Shown: positions 28,521-37,916, counted from the first letter of the stretch. The stretch: DNA of 64,000 nucleotides from Desulfoluna spongiiphila (GCF_900101345.1 NZ_FMUX01000014.1:105747-169746); one strand, 5' to 3'. Notes: generated by a model from the sequence alone, not told the origin. Numbers and translations are program-made.

Positions 28521-30245
28521 TTAAAGCAAGCCCTTTCCCTCTTTCACCATTTGGGAGAGGTCGTCATCCATGTCGGTGATACCGCCAAGATCGCTGTTTG
28601 TCGCGGAAAAGGCGGAGCCGGTTTTCTCTTTGATGGCGGCCTGCAAACCTTTGTTGAAGTCGGCGGTGAGTTCTTTGGTGGCGTTTTTAAGGGCTTTTTT
28701 TACGTGGGTGTCAAGGTCTGAGGAGACGCTCAAGTCGTAGCTGTCCAGGGGGCCTTTGGCGACGCCTTCAACGGAGAACTCCTTCACTTCTTTCAGGGCC
28801 CGGTTCAGGGCTTGCTGCAAGGTGCCGGGGTCGGTGGATTCGGCGAACCGTACCTGGGTCATCCGGGCGGTGAGGCCGGCGTCCAGGGTCTCGCTTCCCG
28901 CGATTTCGGCATGCCCTGTGACGGAGGCCGAGGCCCCCTCCATGCGGATGGTATCTTCAGACCCCACCGGGCGGATACCGATGCCGTTGCCGGAAAAGAC
29001 GAGGCGATCCCCTGCGGTCTGGGGGCTGACCCGGTCGATGGTGGCGGTGAGGTCCACGGCATCGATGCCTTTGAGTTCACGCCCGGCAAGGGTCAGGGCC
29101 ATGGGCCGTCCCACGAGGGGCTGCTGGGCGGTGACGTTCTGGACGGTGCCCGACAGGGTGCCGGCGGGGATCTCCAGTTCAAGGATGCCCCGTGAGATGA
29201 GAAACTCAGGCAGGGGGCGCTTCTCCTTAAACGCGATATCGACGCCTTTTCCCCTGATGCGCTTTGGCTTTTCCCCTTTTTCCGCACTCTTCTTTTTCGT
29301 CTCCTCCCCCCCGTCCGAGGGGTCCTTTTCCAGCATGGGCTGGATTTTCTTGTACCACCTGACGGCGGTTTCCACCTTGCCTTTGTATGCATCGCCAAAG
29401 AGCAGGCCGGTGATGTTCCCTGCCCCCACGGCCGATGGCCCGTAGGTCTCTTTGAGGCGGGTATAGTCGGCCTGGGCAAGCTTGGGCAGGTTTTTTATCC
29501 GCTTTTCAAGGGTGCTGATTTCACCTTCAAGGTCTTTTTTGACGGCCTTTATGGCCTGGATGTCGCGTTCCACCTCATCGGAGATCTTTTCCAGGTCCGC
29601 GGCCTTGGTGAGCAGGGCCTTCCAGTCTGACTTGCCGTGGGTGAGCTCCTCAATGCGCTTTTCGTAGGCCTTGAAGTCCTCTTCATCCGGCAAGTCGGCG
29701 ATGCGTTTTTTAAACTCTGATTTCATCGTTTTGATGTCGGCCTGGATTTTTTCGGCCTCTTCCACGCTGGCCAGGGTCTCCTGTTCCAGGATTTTTTTCG
29801 GGTCCTTTATGTCCAGGGAGGGCAGGGAAAGGGAGGTCTTTTCGTCTTCGGCTTTGGGGGCGTCGGTTTTTTTCCCTTTGATCACGGCCCCGGAGCGGCT
29901 CCGTTCGGTGTCAAAACGGATGCCCGTGGCGGCCATCTCCGGCACAATGCATTTTCGGAAGAAGAGGGGTGCCGTTTCCACGGAGAGAGCGATGTGTCTT
30001 GCCTCCACCGCGTTTCGCATGGGGGCGTCCGGGTTGGTGACGGCAAGGCCGGTGAGGGACAGCCCCGCTGGAAAAAAGGTGAGGTCTGCGTCGGCCAGCT
30101 CCACCCGAGCGCCGACGACGAGGGTGCCGGTGGTCTCAATGGCTTTTTTAACGAGGGTATCGGCGAAGAGAACAACAAACAGGACCAGGGCCGCTGTGAT
30201 GACGGCAAAGGCGGCCACGCCCTTGATGCGAATCCACTTTTTCAT
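28521..30245 (-). CDS. TIGR03545 family inner-membrane/periplasmic protein
   Basis: A 574-aa protein with an N-terminal membrane anchor (residues 8-30), an AsmA-like start (GARVELADADLTFFPAGLSLTGLAVTNPDAPM), a long charged coiled-coil stretch (about 145-270), and a C-terminal beta-rich region. The family matches TIGR03545, always found beside TIGR03546, with unknown function; the AsmA-like beginning suggests an envelope or lipid-related role. AAGGAGG precedes ATG 30245. Its partner gene ends 18 bp upstream, so the two form an operon. Confidence 0.82.
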   Translation of the reverse strand: MKKWIRIKGVAAFAVITAALVLFVVLFADTLVKKAIETTGTLVVGARVELADADLTFFPAGLSLTGLAVTNPDAPMRNAVEARHIALSVETAPLFFRKCIVPEMAATGIRFDTERSRSGAVIKGKKTDAPKAEDEKTSLSLPSLDIKDPKKILEQETLASVEEAEKIQADIKTMKSEFKKRIADLPDEEDFKAYEKRIEELTHGKSDWKALLTKAADLEKISDEVERDIQAIKAVKKDLEGEISTLEKRIKNLPKLAQADYTRLKETYGPSAVGAGNITGLLFGDAYKGKVETAVRWYKKIQPMLEKDPSDGGEETKKKSAEKGEKPKRIRGKGVDIAFKEKRPLPEFLISRGILELEIPAGTLSGTVQNVTAQQPLVGRPMALTLAGRELKGIDAVDLTATIDRVSPQTAGDRLVFSGNGIGIRPVGSEDTIRMEGASASVTGHAEIAGSETLDAGLTARMTQVRFAESTDPGTLQQALNRALKEVKEFSVEGVAKGPLDSYDLSVSSDLDTHVKKALKNATKELTADFNKGLQAAIKEKTGSAFSATNSDLGGITDMDDDLSQMVKEGKGLL

Positions 30246-30263
30246 GGAAAAACCTCCTTGGGG

Positions 30264-30767
30264 TCAGGCCAGGGCCTTGTAGACGTCGTAAATTTTGGAT
30301 GCCTTGAAGATCTGCATGAGGCGGCTCTTGTCGACCCAGGCCAGCAGGTGGTGACGGTAGGCGGTGATGAGCCGGTTGAGCACCAGAAAGAGGGGGACAA
30401 AAAGAGCCAGGGCGGTGAGCAGGCTGCCCATGACCACGGTGTTGTTGAATCGTGCCAGGCGAAAAAGGGAGATGTTGTACAGGGCTGTCCAGGTGCCGTT
30501 TAAGGCCGGCAGGGTGAGGACCTTATTACCTATGGCGTGGAAGAGGGGATCCAGGAGCCACGCCATGCCTGAAAAGACGGCCCACCCTAAAAGAAACGCA
30601 GAGAGGTTCACCCGGATGACGCACACGGCAAAGAGGATGATGAGGTTGTGCAGGGAGAAGAGCGGCGTAAATCCCAGCACCATGGCAAGGCAGAGGGCCA
30701 GGCTGATCTGGGCCGGTTCCGCCTCGGAGTTTAACAGTTTTAAGAGATTGGCAACCAGCTGGATCAT
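30264..30767 (-). CDS. TIGR03546 family membrane protein
   Basis: A 167-aa integral membrane protein with about four hydrophobic segments (GFTPLFSLHNLIILFAVCVI, LLGWAVFSGMAW and MGSLLTALALFVPLFLVLN among them). It matches TIGR03546/DUF2062-like proteins that co-occur with TIGR03545; function unknown. AAGGAGG lies before ATG 30767, and the downstream partner starts 18 bp after its stop. Confidence 0.82.
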   Translation of the reverse strand: MIQLVANLLKLLNSEAEPAQISLALCLAMVLGFTPLFSLHNLIILFAVCVIRVNLSAFLLGWAVFSGMAWLLDPLFHAIGNKVLTLPALNGTWTALYNISLFRLARFNNTVVMGSLLTALALFVPLFLVLNRLITAYRHHLLAWVDKSRLMQIFKASKIYDVYKALA

Positions 30768-31012
30768 GGGGCCTCCTTGGCGGTGACGAGGGCAATGCGA
30801 TGGGGTTCAATGAGACGTTGCTGTTTTGTAGAGGATCGGCTTCTCGAATTGTCTCATGTTTTTAATATATTAGATTAGGTGGGGCGTGGCCCGGTGTCAA
30901 GGCGAAATGCGGCGTGAACGGGCGCAGCAGGCCCGAAGGGGAAGGGCCCTGCCTTGCCCCCTCTTTGGGAAACCCGAGGGGGCGGGAAAGCACCTCCATG
31001 GACCGGTCGGCA

Positions 31013-31672
31013 TCACAGGGACGGAAACATGTCGTACTCTTCGCTCTTGGTTTTTAAAGCGGCATCGGTCCTTGAAAGGATTTTTTTCACCAGGGTCTTG
31101 GAGGTGCGGTCGGCAAAGCGGACGCCGTTGCAATCGCAAGGGGAGAACATGTCGCCCTTCATGCCCGAGCTGCGGGTGATGGCACCTTTCCAGAGGACCT
31201 CGCCCGTTTCGATATGCACCGCTTTTACCGAGTAGCTCAAGGTGGTGCAGGAGGTCGTCTTCATCTTTCCCTTCACCCGTTCGTATTTTGCTTTTTTGAA
31301 ATCGCGGACCATGCCCAGGATGACAACATTGGCGTTGGTCATTTTCCCGATCTCCTTGAGTTGGGCCTCGTCCACATGCCCCATGTAGGAGAATTTCATT
31401 TCACCCAGGATTGACTCCACATGGCTCCGCTCGACAATCTTGTGGCCGGATTTCATAAAGGCGGTTTCAAAGGCATCGGTCACTACGTCCGAGACGTTAA
31501 ATCCGAAGTTGTCTTTTCTGCCCGACCGTTCGTCGACAAAGGGGAGGATGGCAAAGCTGTCGTGGTCGAGTTCTGTGATCCGGGGGCTTAAGACCACGGT
31601 TTGGTCCGGCTGGAGCATGGCACATCCGGTGAAAAGCGTGAGGGCGGCAAGGACGAGGGCGATTCGTTTCAT
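31013..31672 (-). CDS. CsgG-like outer-membrane lipoprotein
   Basis: A 219-aa predicted lipoprotein. The signal peptide ends in the lipobox LFTGC, giving lipid-modified Cys17. The mature part (SFAILPFVDERS, VSDVVTDAFETAFMKSGHKIVERSH, MTNANVVILGMV) matches the CsgG/LpoB-type domain of envelope assembly proteins. Two further cysteines in SPCDCNG are unusual for the family. AGGA precedes ATG 31672. No curli genes are nearby, so a specific export role is not supported. Confidence 0.8.
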   Translation of the reverse strand: MKRIALVLAALTLFTGCAMLQPDQTVVLSPRITELDHDSFAILPFVDERSGRKDNFGFNVSDVVTDAFETAFMKSGHKIVERSHVESILGEMKFSYMGHVDEAQLKEIGKMTNANVVILGMVRDFKKAKYERVKGKMKTTSCTTLSYSVKAVHIETGEVLWKGAITRSSGMKGDMFSPCDCNGVRFADRTSKTLVKKILSRTDAALKTKSEEYDMFPSL

Positions 31673-32232
31673 GGCTGTATCCTGTGGGCGGTGAAGGCGT
31701 TAGGGTGCCGGTGGACAAGGGGCAGTGTACCATTTCACGGTGCGGCTTTGTAACTGCCGTCAAACATCTCATATTCCTCACGTCTTATATCGTATGGGGA
31801 CACGGGAGGCAAGGGCTCCCCTTGAGTTATTGGAAGGGGCTCAAGGCGCAGGTCCTTCTGGGTTGGGGATGTTTCCGTTGCCATGGCGGGGGGGAAAAGG
31901 CAAAGGGCCGCGGCAACGGCTTCAGTATTTCACAGGATGAAGTTGGGGCAACATGAGGCCTGTAGGGTGCACTCCGTGCGCCCTGCCACTCCTTACGGGC
32001 GTAGACCGTCGGCACATGTGACGTACCTGAGGAACGAAGGTGCGGAGCATGTGCGAAACCGGGTTCCAAGGGCTTAGCCCTTGGAACCCGGAGGCATCGT
32101 TTTTGAATGTTTTTTTGCTGCGAAGCGGGATACTATGGAGACCTGAAGGCTCCACGCAAGGGATGGCCCAGCCCGGGGCGCCTTGCCCCTGTCCCCGCGT
32201 GGCAATGCAAAACAAACATTTTGGGAGACCCC
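31673..32232. other. Divergent intergenic region with a diverged hairpin repeat
   Basis: 560 bp between the lipoprotein and adenine deaminase starts. Its second half is the repeat copy described at 31963. Several short frames run through it but none has a ribosome-binding site or recognisable product. The deaminase frame is open back to 32107 but codes nothing family-like there. Confidence 0.4.
31963..32098 (+). repeat. Highly diverged hairpin repeat with conserved GAGGAACGA loop
   Basis: Hairpin AGGGTGCAC/GTGCGCCCT, then the arm GCACATGTGACGTACC (32012-32027), loop TGAGGAACGAA (32028-32038), arm GGTGCGGAGCATGTGC, then a 13-bp terminal hairpin GGGTTCCAAGGGC/GCCCTTGGAACCC and GGAGGCATCG plus a T-run. 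It has the same architecture as type I with nearly all stem bases changed. Confidence 0.7.
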
Positions 32233-33231
32233 ATGGATATGACATTTTTCCGCAACCTGCCCAAGGCCGAGTTGCACCTGCATATAGAAGGCACCCTGGA
32301 ACCGGAGTTGATGTTTGCCCTTGCCGAGCGAAACGGCATCAAGCTGCCCTACGAGGACACCGAGGCGATCCGCAGGGCCTATCAGTTCTCCAACCTGCAG
32401 AGCTTTCTCGATATTTATTACGCCGGTGCCGGTGTGCTCCAGACCTCCCGGGATTTTTACGATCTCACCTGGGCCTATCTTGAGCGCTGCAAAGAGGACA
32501 ACGTGGTGCACACCGAGATTTTTTTCGACCCCCAGACCCACACGGACCGGGGCATCGCCTTTGAGACGGTGCTTGAGGGCATTGACGGGGCCCTTGCCGA
32601 CGCACGGAAAAAACTGGGGATCACCAGCCACCTTATCCTGTCGTTTCTGCGGCACCTGCCCGAAGAGAGTGCCTTCGAAACCCTTGAGGCAGCCCTTCCC
32701 CACAAGGACCGCTTCATCGGTGTGGGACTCGACTCCTCCGAGGCGGGGTTTCCCCCGGAGATGTTTGAACGGGTCTTTGAAAAGGCACGCAAGGCCGGAT
32801 TGATTCCCGTGGCCCACGCCGGGGAAGAGGGGCCCCCTGCGTACATCCATCAGGCCCTGGACCTGTTGAAGGTGGCGCGCATCGATCACGGGGTGAGGGC
32901 CTCCGAGGACCCTGCCCTTATGGCGCGGCTTATCAAAGAGCGCATGCCCCTGACCGTCTGTCCCTTTTCCAACGTGAAGCTGAAGGTTTTTGAGCGCCTT
33001 GCCGACCACAACATTCTGTCTATGCTGGATGCGGGGGCCTGTGTCACGGTGAACTCCGACGATCCGGCCTACTTCGGCGGGTACATGAACGCCAACTTCG
33101 AAGGGCTCGCAAGGGAGCTGAACATGACCGAGGCCCAGGCCCGCCGCCTTGCCGCCAACAGCTTTGAGGCGAGCTTTCTGCCCGAGGTCGAGAAGAGGGC
33201 CTGGATGGCGAAAGCCCTGGGCGAAGAATAA
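32233..33231 (+). CDS. Adenine deaminase (adenosine deaminase superfamily)
   Basis: A 332-aa zinc hydrolase of the ADA fold. Metal ligands are His15 and His17 in LHLHIEG, plus HAGEEG (catalytic Glu), IDHGV and SDDPAYFGGY. The CPFSNVKLKVF and SDDPAYFGGY segments match the Aah1-type adenine deaminases better than true adenosine deaminases, so conversion of adenine to hypoxanthine in purine salvage is the best call. GGGAG lies 6 nt before ATG 32233. Monocistronic, followed by a strong terminator. Confidence 0.85.
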   Translation: MDMTFFRNLPKAELHLHIEGTLEPELMFALAERNGIKLPYEDTEAIRRAYQFSNLQSFLDIYYAGAGVLQTSRDFYDLTWAYLERCKEDNVVHTEIFFDPQTHTDRGIAFETVLEGIDGALADARKKLGITSHLILSFLRHLPEESAFETLEAALPHKDRFIGVGLDSSEAGFPPEMFERVFEKARKAGLIPVAHAGEEGPPAYIHQALDLLKVARIDHGVRASEDPALMARLIKERMPLTVCPFSNVKLKVFERLADHNILSMLDAGACVTVNSDDPAYFGGYMNANFEGLARELNMTEAQARRLAANSFEASFLPEVEKRAWMAKALGEE

Positions 33232-33262
33232 ACAATAAGGCCATAAGGCCATAAGGCCACGG
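33232..33262 (+). repeat. Short direct repeats of AAGGCCAT
   Basis: Three contiguous copies of an 8-9 bp unit (AAGGCCAT) right after the deaminase stop codon, a simple tandem array with no known role. Confidence 0.6.
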
Positions 33263-33291
33263 GACACGTTCTCCGTGTCTTTGGTTCATAG

Positions 33292-33332
33292 ATCCCGCCG
33301 GACGCATCATGCGTCCGGCGGGATTTTTTTTT
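33292..33332 (+). terminator. Rho-independent terminator after adenine deaminase
   Basis: A perfect 15-bp stem ATCCCGCCGGACGCA / TGCGTCCGGCGGGAT with a 3-nt loop TCA, followed by nine T. Confidence 0.95.
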
Positions 33333-33439
33333 GCGGCGTGCTGGAAACCGGCCAGGCGTTGGTGGGTAAGGGTGCTGTGGTGTGTTGGTGTTGAAAGAAA
33401 GTTTGTGTTGCCAAAAAATATACTTGACCATGAAAATGC

Positions 33440-33520
33440 TTCGGGGTAAATAGTTCCCCGTTGCGGAACGCGGGGTTCCTGGCAGGGCCGCCGGAGGCAT
33501 TTTGAGCTGCATAGTTACCA
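33440..33520 (-). repeat. Partial type I repeat left end (reverse) in the leader of the iron-binding protein gene
   Basis: On the minus strand: GTAACTATGCAGCT flank, GCCTCCGGCGGCCCTGCC, then a new inverted repeat (GGAACCCCGC / GCGGAACGGGGAAC-like). The rest of the element is absent. It lies about 40 bp upstream of the Fe3+-binding protein start. Confidence 0.6.
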
Positions 33521-33561
33521 CGCATCGTTGGTTTTGATTTTGTAAAAATTATGGAGGAATG

Positions 33562-34563
33562 ATGAAGTTTATACTCAGCGCTTTTTGCGCCGCCATGGTG
33601 ACCTTTACCGGCCTGTCCCAGGCCTTTTCCCAGGAACTCGTCGTGTATTCGGCCCGCAAGGAGCATCTGATCAAGCCCCTGTTTGACGCCTACGAAAAGA
33701 AGACCGGCGTTTCTATCAAGTACATCACGGGCAAAGCCCCGGTGCTTCTGGAGCGCCTGAAATCCGAAGGCTCCCAAACCCCTGCAGACCTTCTCATGAC
33801 CGTGGACGCGGGGAACCTCTGGCACGCGGCCAATGAAGGCGTGCTGCAACCCGTCTCCTCCGAGGTACTTGAGGCCAATATTCCGGCCAGCCTTCGGGAT
33901 CCCGGCAGCCGGTGGTTTGGCCTCTCCAGGCGTGCCCGCACCATCGTCTACAGCACCGAGCGTGTTACCCCTTCCGAGCTGAGCACCTACGAGAATCTTG
34001 CCGATCCCGCCTGGAAGGGGCGCCTTATCCTCCGTACCTCCAAGAAGGTCTACAACCAGTCCCTGGTGGCCATGCTGATGGCCGAGCACGGTGAGAAGAA
34101 AACACAGGAACTCGTCAAGGGGTGGGTGCACAACCTGGCCGCTCCTCCTTTTTCCAGCGACACCAAGGCCCTTGAAGCGATCATGGCCGGGCAGGGAGAC
34201 GTGGCTGTTGTCAACACCTACTACTTCGGTCGCCTGCAGAAGAAGAACCCGGGCCTGCCCCTGGCCATTTTCTGGCCCAACCAGAAGGCAGGGGGCGTTC
34301 ATGTCAATGTCTCCGGCGCCGGGGTCACCACCCACGCCAGGCACCCCGAAGCAGCAAAAGCCTTTCTGGAGTGGCTCTCGGGCCCTGAAGCCCAGAATCT
34401 CTTTGCCGACGCCAACATGGAGTTCCCGGTGAATCCCACCGTAAAACCCCACGATTTTGTGGCGGCCTGGGGTGAGTTTAAAGGCTCGGCCCTTGGCCTT
34501 GAAAAAGCCGGCGAACTGCAGTCCGACGCCATCAAGCTCATGGACCGCGCTGGCTACAAATAA
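33562..34563 (+). CDS. Fe3+ ABC transporter, periplasmic substrate-binding protein
   Basis: A 333-aa exported binding protein. A signal peptide (MKFILSAFCAAMVTFTGLSQ, cleavage near AFS-Q) precedes ELVVYSARKEHLIKPLFDAYEKKTG, the usual start of FbpA/FutA mature proteins. Tyrosines in NTYYFGRL are the conserved iron-binding pair of this family. GGAGG precedes two adjacent ATGs (33559, 33562); the second has the better spacing. Permease and ATPase genes follow on the same strand, but a repeat element sits in the 290-bp gap. Specificity for iron is inferred from the family. Confidence 0.88.
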   Translation: MKFILSAFCAAMVTFTGLSQAFSQELVVYSARKEHLIKPLFDAYEKKTGVSIKYITGKAPVLLERLKSEGSQTPADLLMTVDAGNLWHAANEGVLQPVSSEVLEANIPASLRDPGSRWFGLSRRARTIVYSTERVTPSELSTYENLADPAWKGRLILRTSKKVYNQSLVAMLMAEHGEKKTQELVKGWVHNLAAPPFSSDTKALEAIMAGQGDVAVVNTYYFGRLQKKNPGLPLAIFWPNQKAGGVHVNVSGAGVTTHARHPEAAKAFLEWLSGPEAQNLFADANMEFPVNPTVKPHDFVAAWGEFKGSALGLEKAGELQSDAIKLMDRAGYK

Positions 34564-34595
34564 AGTGTAGGAAAAACCGTAACTACTCAGTTTAT

Positions 34596-34814
34596 GCCTC
34601 CGGCGGCCCTGCCGGGGGCCAAACTTTTGCCTGATCTTAAAACGACGGGTTTGATAAACAGGTTTAAAAAAACAGATTCTGTTTAATCTGAACCATAGGC
34701 GAAAGTGATTTTCCCTGAGGAACGAAGGGGAAAGCGCATTCGCAACCTGCTTTCGAGGTGGCTCACCTCGCCGCCGGAGGCAAGCTTTTTCCACCCACTT
34801 TAACCATAGAAGGC
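34596..34814 (+). repeat. Type I hairpin repeat with both flanking boxes
   Basis: Full copy inside the iron-transport gene cluster: left box GTAACTACTCAG at 34579, termini at 34596 and 34770-34781, loop TGAGGAACGAA, terminal hairpin CGAGGTGGCTCACCTCG, T-run, and distal box CTTTAACCATAGAAGGC (34798-34814). AGAAGG in the distal box is within 8 nt of the first possible permease start. Confidence 0.92.
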
Positions 34815-34851
34815 TGCTTTTTTGCTCGACTCATGCAGCGCAAGGGGTTTC

Positions 34852-36525
34852 ATGCAAGGTTGTGACGCAGATATGGTGATGAAGAGGCCCGCCGGCCCGG
34901 TTCGGATAGGGGGGCGGGTGGAGCCTTCCCTGGTGTTGGTCTGTGGGGTGGCGCTGGTGGTGCTGTTGCCCATCTTGCTTGTGATGGCCTCGATCTTTGC
35001 GGACACCCGGGACATCTGGGGGCATCTCCGCGAGAACCTTCTGGCGGGGCTGTTGTTCAACACGGCGGTGCTCTCCTCGGGTGTTCTGGCCCTCACCGCT
35101 TTTTTCGGCGTGTCGGCGGCGTACCTGACGGCCTTGTGCGAGTTTCCGGGGCGGCGGTTTTTCTCCTGGGCGCTGTTGCTGCCCCTGTCCGTTCCCACCT
35201 ATGTGATGGCCTTTGTCTACACCGGCCTGTTGGATTTCTCGGGGCCTGTGGCCTCCTTTCTGCGGCAGCATCTGCCTGCCGTGGCGCCGTGGATGCCGCC
35301 TGTCCGCTCCACGGGTGGGGTGATCCTGGTTTTGTCCCTGGCCCTTTACCCTTACGTGTTCCTCCTTGCCGCCGGCGGGTTCGCCTCCCAGGGAGAGCGT
35401 GTCCTTGAGGCCTCCCGTTCCATGGGGTTGAGCCGGGGGCGGCTTTTCTTCCGTGTGATGCTGCCCATGGCCCGTCCCTTTATCCTGGCCGGGCTGATCC
35501 TGGTGCTCATGGAGACCCTGGCGGATTTCGGGGCGGTGGCCGTATTTAACTACGACACCTTTACCACGGCCATCTACAAGGCGTGGTTCGGGTTTTTCTC
35601 CATTGACGCCGCTTCCCAGCTCGCCTCCTTTCTCGTGGTGATGGCCCTTATGGTGCTGACGGCCGAGGAGTGGAGCAGGCGACGCATGCGCTATGTCCGG
35701 GGACGAGACGGGCGGCGGGCGAAGCGGATTCCCCTGTCACCCCGCCAGGGCTTTGGAGCCATTCTATTTCTCGGCGGTCTCTTTTCCGTGGCGTTTGTGG
35801 TTCCCATGGCCCAGCTTTTTGCCTGGGTGGCCGAGGCGTGGCGGGAAGAATTCCATCTGGGGTACGGGGGGCTCCTGCTGAACTCCCTGGTCCTTGCCGG
35901 GGCCGGGGCCCTTGTCACCCTTTCGGCAGCACTGGTACTGGCCTTTGCCGGGCGCAAGGCCAATGGCCGGTTTATGGCCTTTCTCTCCAGGGTTTCCCTT
36001 CTGGGTTATGCCCTGCCCGGCACGGTGCTTGCCGTGGGCATGGTGCGTGTCCTGACCGGCATGGATCATCTGGCCGCAGGCACCTTGGCGGTATTTGGCG
36101 TGGGGCTCTCCGGGCCCCTTCTGCAGGGGTCGGTCTGGATGATGCCCGTGGCGTACATGGTCCGGTTTCTTTCGGTGGGATTCAGCGCGGTGTCCAGCAG
36201 CCTGGGGAGGATCTCTCCCTCCATGGACGAGGCGGCCCGGACCATGGGGATCAGTGGTTTTTCACTGGTACGCAGGATCCACCTGCCCCTGATTCGGGGC
36301 GGCATGGTGACCGGTGCCATCCTGGTGTTTGTGGATATCATGAAAGAGATGCCCCTGACGTTGATGACACGGCCCTTTGGCTGGGACACCCTGGCCGTGA
36401 AAATTTTTGAGCTCACCTCCGAAGGGGAGTGGGAGAGGGCGGCGATACCCGCCGTGGCGCTGGTGGCGGCGGGGTTGATCCCCGTGGGGCTTCTGGTGTG
36501 GCAAAAGGAGAGGGCAAAACGATGA
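34852..36525 (+). CDS. Fe3+ ABC transporter permease (fused two-domain)
   Basis: About 557 aa with two homologous permease halves and roughly 12 membrane helices. Each half carries an EAA-type loop (EASRSMGLSRGRLFFRVMLP and DEAARTMGISGFSLVRRIHLP) that docks the ATPase, as in FbpB/SfuB. The frame opens at a TTG at 34822. ATG 34852 follows AAGGGG, and ATG 34873 is another option, so the start is uncertain by some 17 residues. It overlaps the ATPase gene by 4 nt (ATGA). Confidence 0.88.
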   Translation: MQGCDADMVMKRPAGPVRIGGRVEPSLVLVCGVALVVLLPILLVMASIFADTRDIWGHLRENLLAGLLFNTAVLSSGVLALTAFFGVSAAYLTALCEFPGRRFFSWALLLPLSVPTYVMAFVYTGLLDFSGPVASFLRQHLPAVAPWMPPVRSTGGVILVLSLALYPYVFLLAAGGFASQGERVLEASRSMGLSRGRLFFRVMLPMARPFILAGLILVLMETLADFGAVAVFNYDTFTTAIYKAWFGFFSIDAASQLASFLVVMALMVLTAEEWSRRRMRYVRGRDGRRAKRIPLSPRQGFGAILFLGGLFSVAFVVPMAQLFAWVAEAWREEFHLGYGGLLLNSLVLAGAGALVTLSAALVLAFAGRKANGRFMAFLSRVSLLGYALPGTVLAVGMVRVLTGMDHLAAGTLAVFGVGLSGPLLQGSVWMMPVAYMVRFLSVGFSAVSSSLGRISPSMDEAARTMGISGFSLVRRIHLPLIRGGMVTGAILVFVDIMKEMPLTLMTRPFGWDTLAVKIFELTSEGEWERAAIPAVALVAAGLIPVGLLVWQKERAKR

Positions 36526-37562
36526 TGTATCTTGATGTCAAAGCGGTGACCAAACATTTCGGCGATACCTGTGTGGCCCGCAAGGTGGGGTTTTCCCTTG
36601 CCCGGGGCGAGATCGGGGCCCTTTTGGGGCCCAGTGGCTGCGGCAAGACCACGCTGCTGCGCATGATCGCGGGATTTGAAGAGCCCGACGGCGGGGCCGT
36701 GTATTTGGGGGGCCGCCCCTTGTGGGAGACGGGCAGGGGGCTTGCCGCCGAAGATCGGCAGATCGGCATGGTGTTTCAAGACTATGCCCTGTTCCCCCAC
36801 CTCACCGTCTGGGAAAACATCGCCTTCGGCATGGCAGGGGCCGGGCGCGGGGAGCGAAAAGCCACCATCGGCGAGCTTCTCTCCGTCACCGGCCTTGCCG
36901 GAGCGGAAACACGCTATCCCCACGAACTCTCCGGCGGTCAGCAGCAGCGGGTGGCCCTGGCACGGGCCATCGCCCCGAAACCCCGATGCCTCCTTATGGA
37001 CGAGCCCTTCTCCAACCTGGATGTCTCCCTGCGGGAGAGCCTTTCGGCCGAGGTACGGGACATCATCAAACGGTTCGGCATCACCGCTCTTATGGTGACC
37101 CACAACCAGCACGAAGCCTTTGCCATGGCCGACCGCATCGGGGTGATGCAGGATGGGTCCATCCTGCAGTGGGACACCCCCGAAGGGCTCTATCACTCCC
37201 CAAAGGCCCTTGCCGTGGCCTGTTTTATCGGGGAGGGGAGTTTGCTCTCCGGCACCCTGGCCCCCGACGGCACCCTGGATTTCGGCCTGGGCGCCTTTCC
37301 TGTGGGGGCGGCAGCAGGCCCTGCTTCGGCCCGGCGGGTCCGGGTGTTTGTCAGGCCCGAGGCCATCCGCATCGCCACCTCCGGCACCGGGGCCACTGCG
37401 CGGCTGGAAAAAAGCTGCTTTCGCGGTCCGGGTCGCAGCTGTCTTTTTGAACTCCCCTCCGGTGAGCAGGTCAAAGCCGACGCAGACACCCGGAGCCCCC
37501 TTCTGGAAGGGGAGACCTACGGCCTGGCCGTGGACAGGGACGGGGTCTCCATTTTCCCCTGA
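36522..37562 (+). CDS. Fe3+ ABC transporter ATP-binding protein
   Basis: A 346-aa ABC ATPase with Walker A GPSGCGKTT, signature LSGGQQQR, Walker B CLLMDEPFSNLD and the switch His in VTHNQHEAF, then a C-terminal TOBE-like domain (about 235-346). It resembles FbpC/FutC. AAGGAG lies upstream, and the ATG overlaps the permease stop, giving tight coupling. It energises import by the preceding permease. Confidence 0.92.
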   Translation: MMYLDVKAVTKHFGDTCVARKVGFSLARGEIGALLGPSGCGKTTLLRMIAGFEEPDGGAVYLGGRPLWETGRGLAAEDRQIGMVFQDYALFPHLTVWENIAFGMAGAGRGERKATIGELLSVTGLAGAETRYPHELSGGQQQRVALARAIAPKPRCLLMDEPFSNLDVSLRESLSAEVRDIIKRFGITALMVTHNQHEAFAMADRIGVMQDGSILQWDTPEGLYHSPKALAVACFIGEGSLLSGTLAPDGTLDFGLGAFPVGAAAGPASARRVRVFVRPEAIRIATSGTGATARLEKSCFRGPGRSCLFELPSGEQVKADADTRSPLLEGETYGLAVDRDGVSIFP

Positions 37563-37916
37563 GTTGCCACGGCACCACACCTGTACGATCCTTCACGACT
37601 GAACAGTTCCGCTTTCCTCATGTTTTTTCATTTTGTATAATAACGGATCTCACTATTTCACCATTGAAAAATTGAGATCCGTCCCCATATTGTGTCCGTG
37701 AACCCCCTGGCCACCATGTGGCCGCGGGGTTGCTCTGAGCGGCTTGCTCCCCGCCTTGCCCGTATGGTCGACCCCATCGCCGGTATTCCCCGAGTGTGGC
37801 CGGAAGAACCCTTCCACGATGCCGTCCCGTCGGCGGGCCCGGGCCTGTGATTCCCTCAGATATCCTCAAAGGGCATCAACGCCCTATCGTATACCTGGAA
37901 AAAGAGGAGAGAACCT
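37563..37916. other. Leader/promoter region of the transhydrogenase operon
   Basis: 354 bp without a gene. It contains a TATAAT at 37636-37641 (no clear -35) directly before an inverted repeat, ACGGATCTCA (37643-37652) and TGAGATCCGT (37673-37682), spaced by 20 nt. This could be an operator or leader hairpin. Confidence 0.45.
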
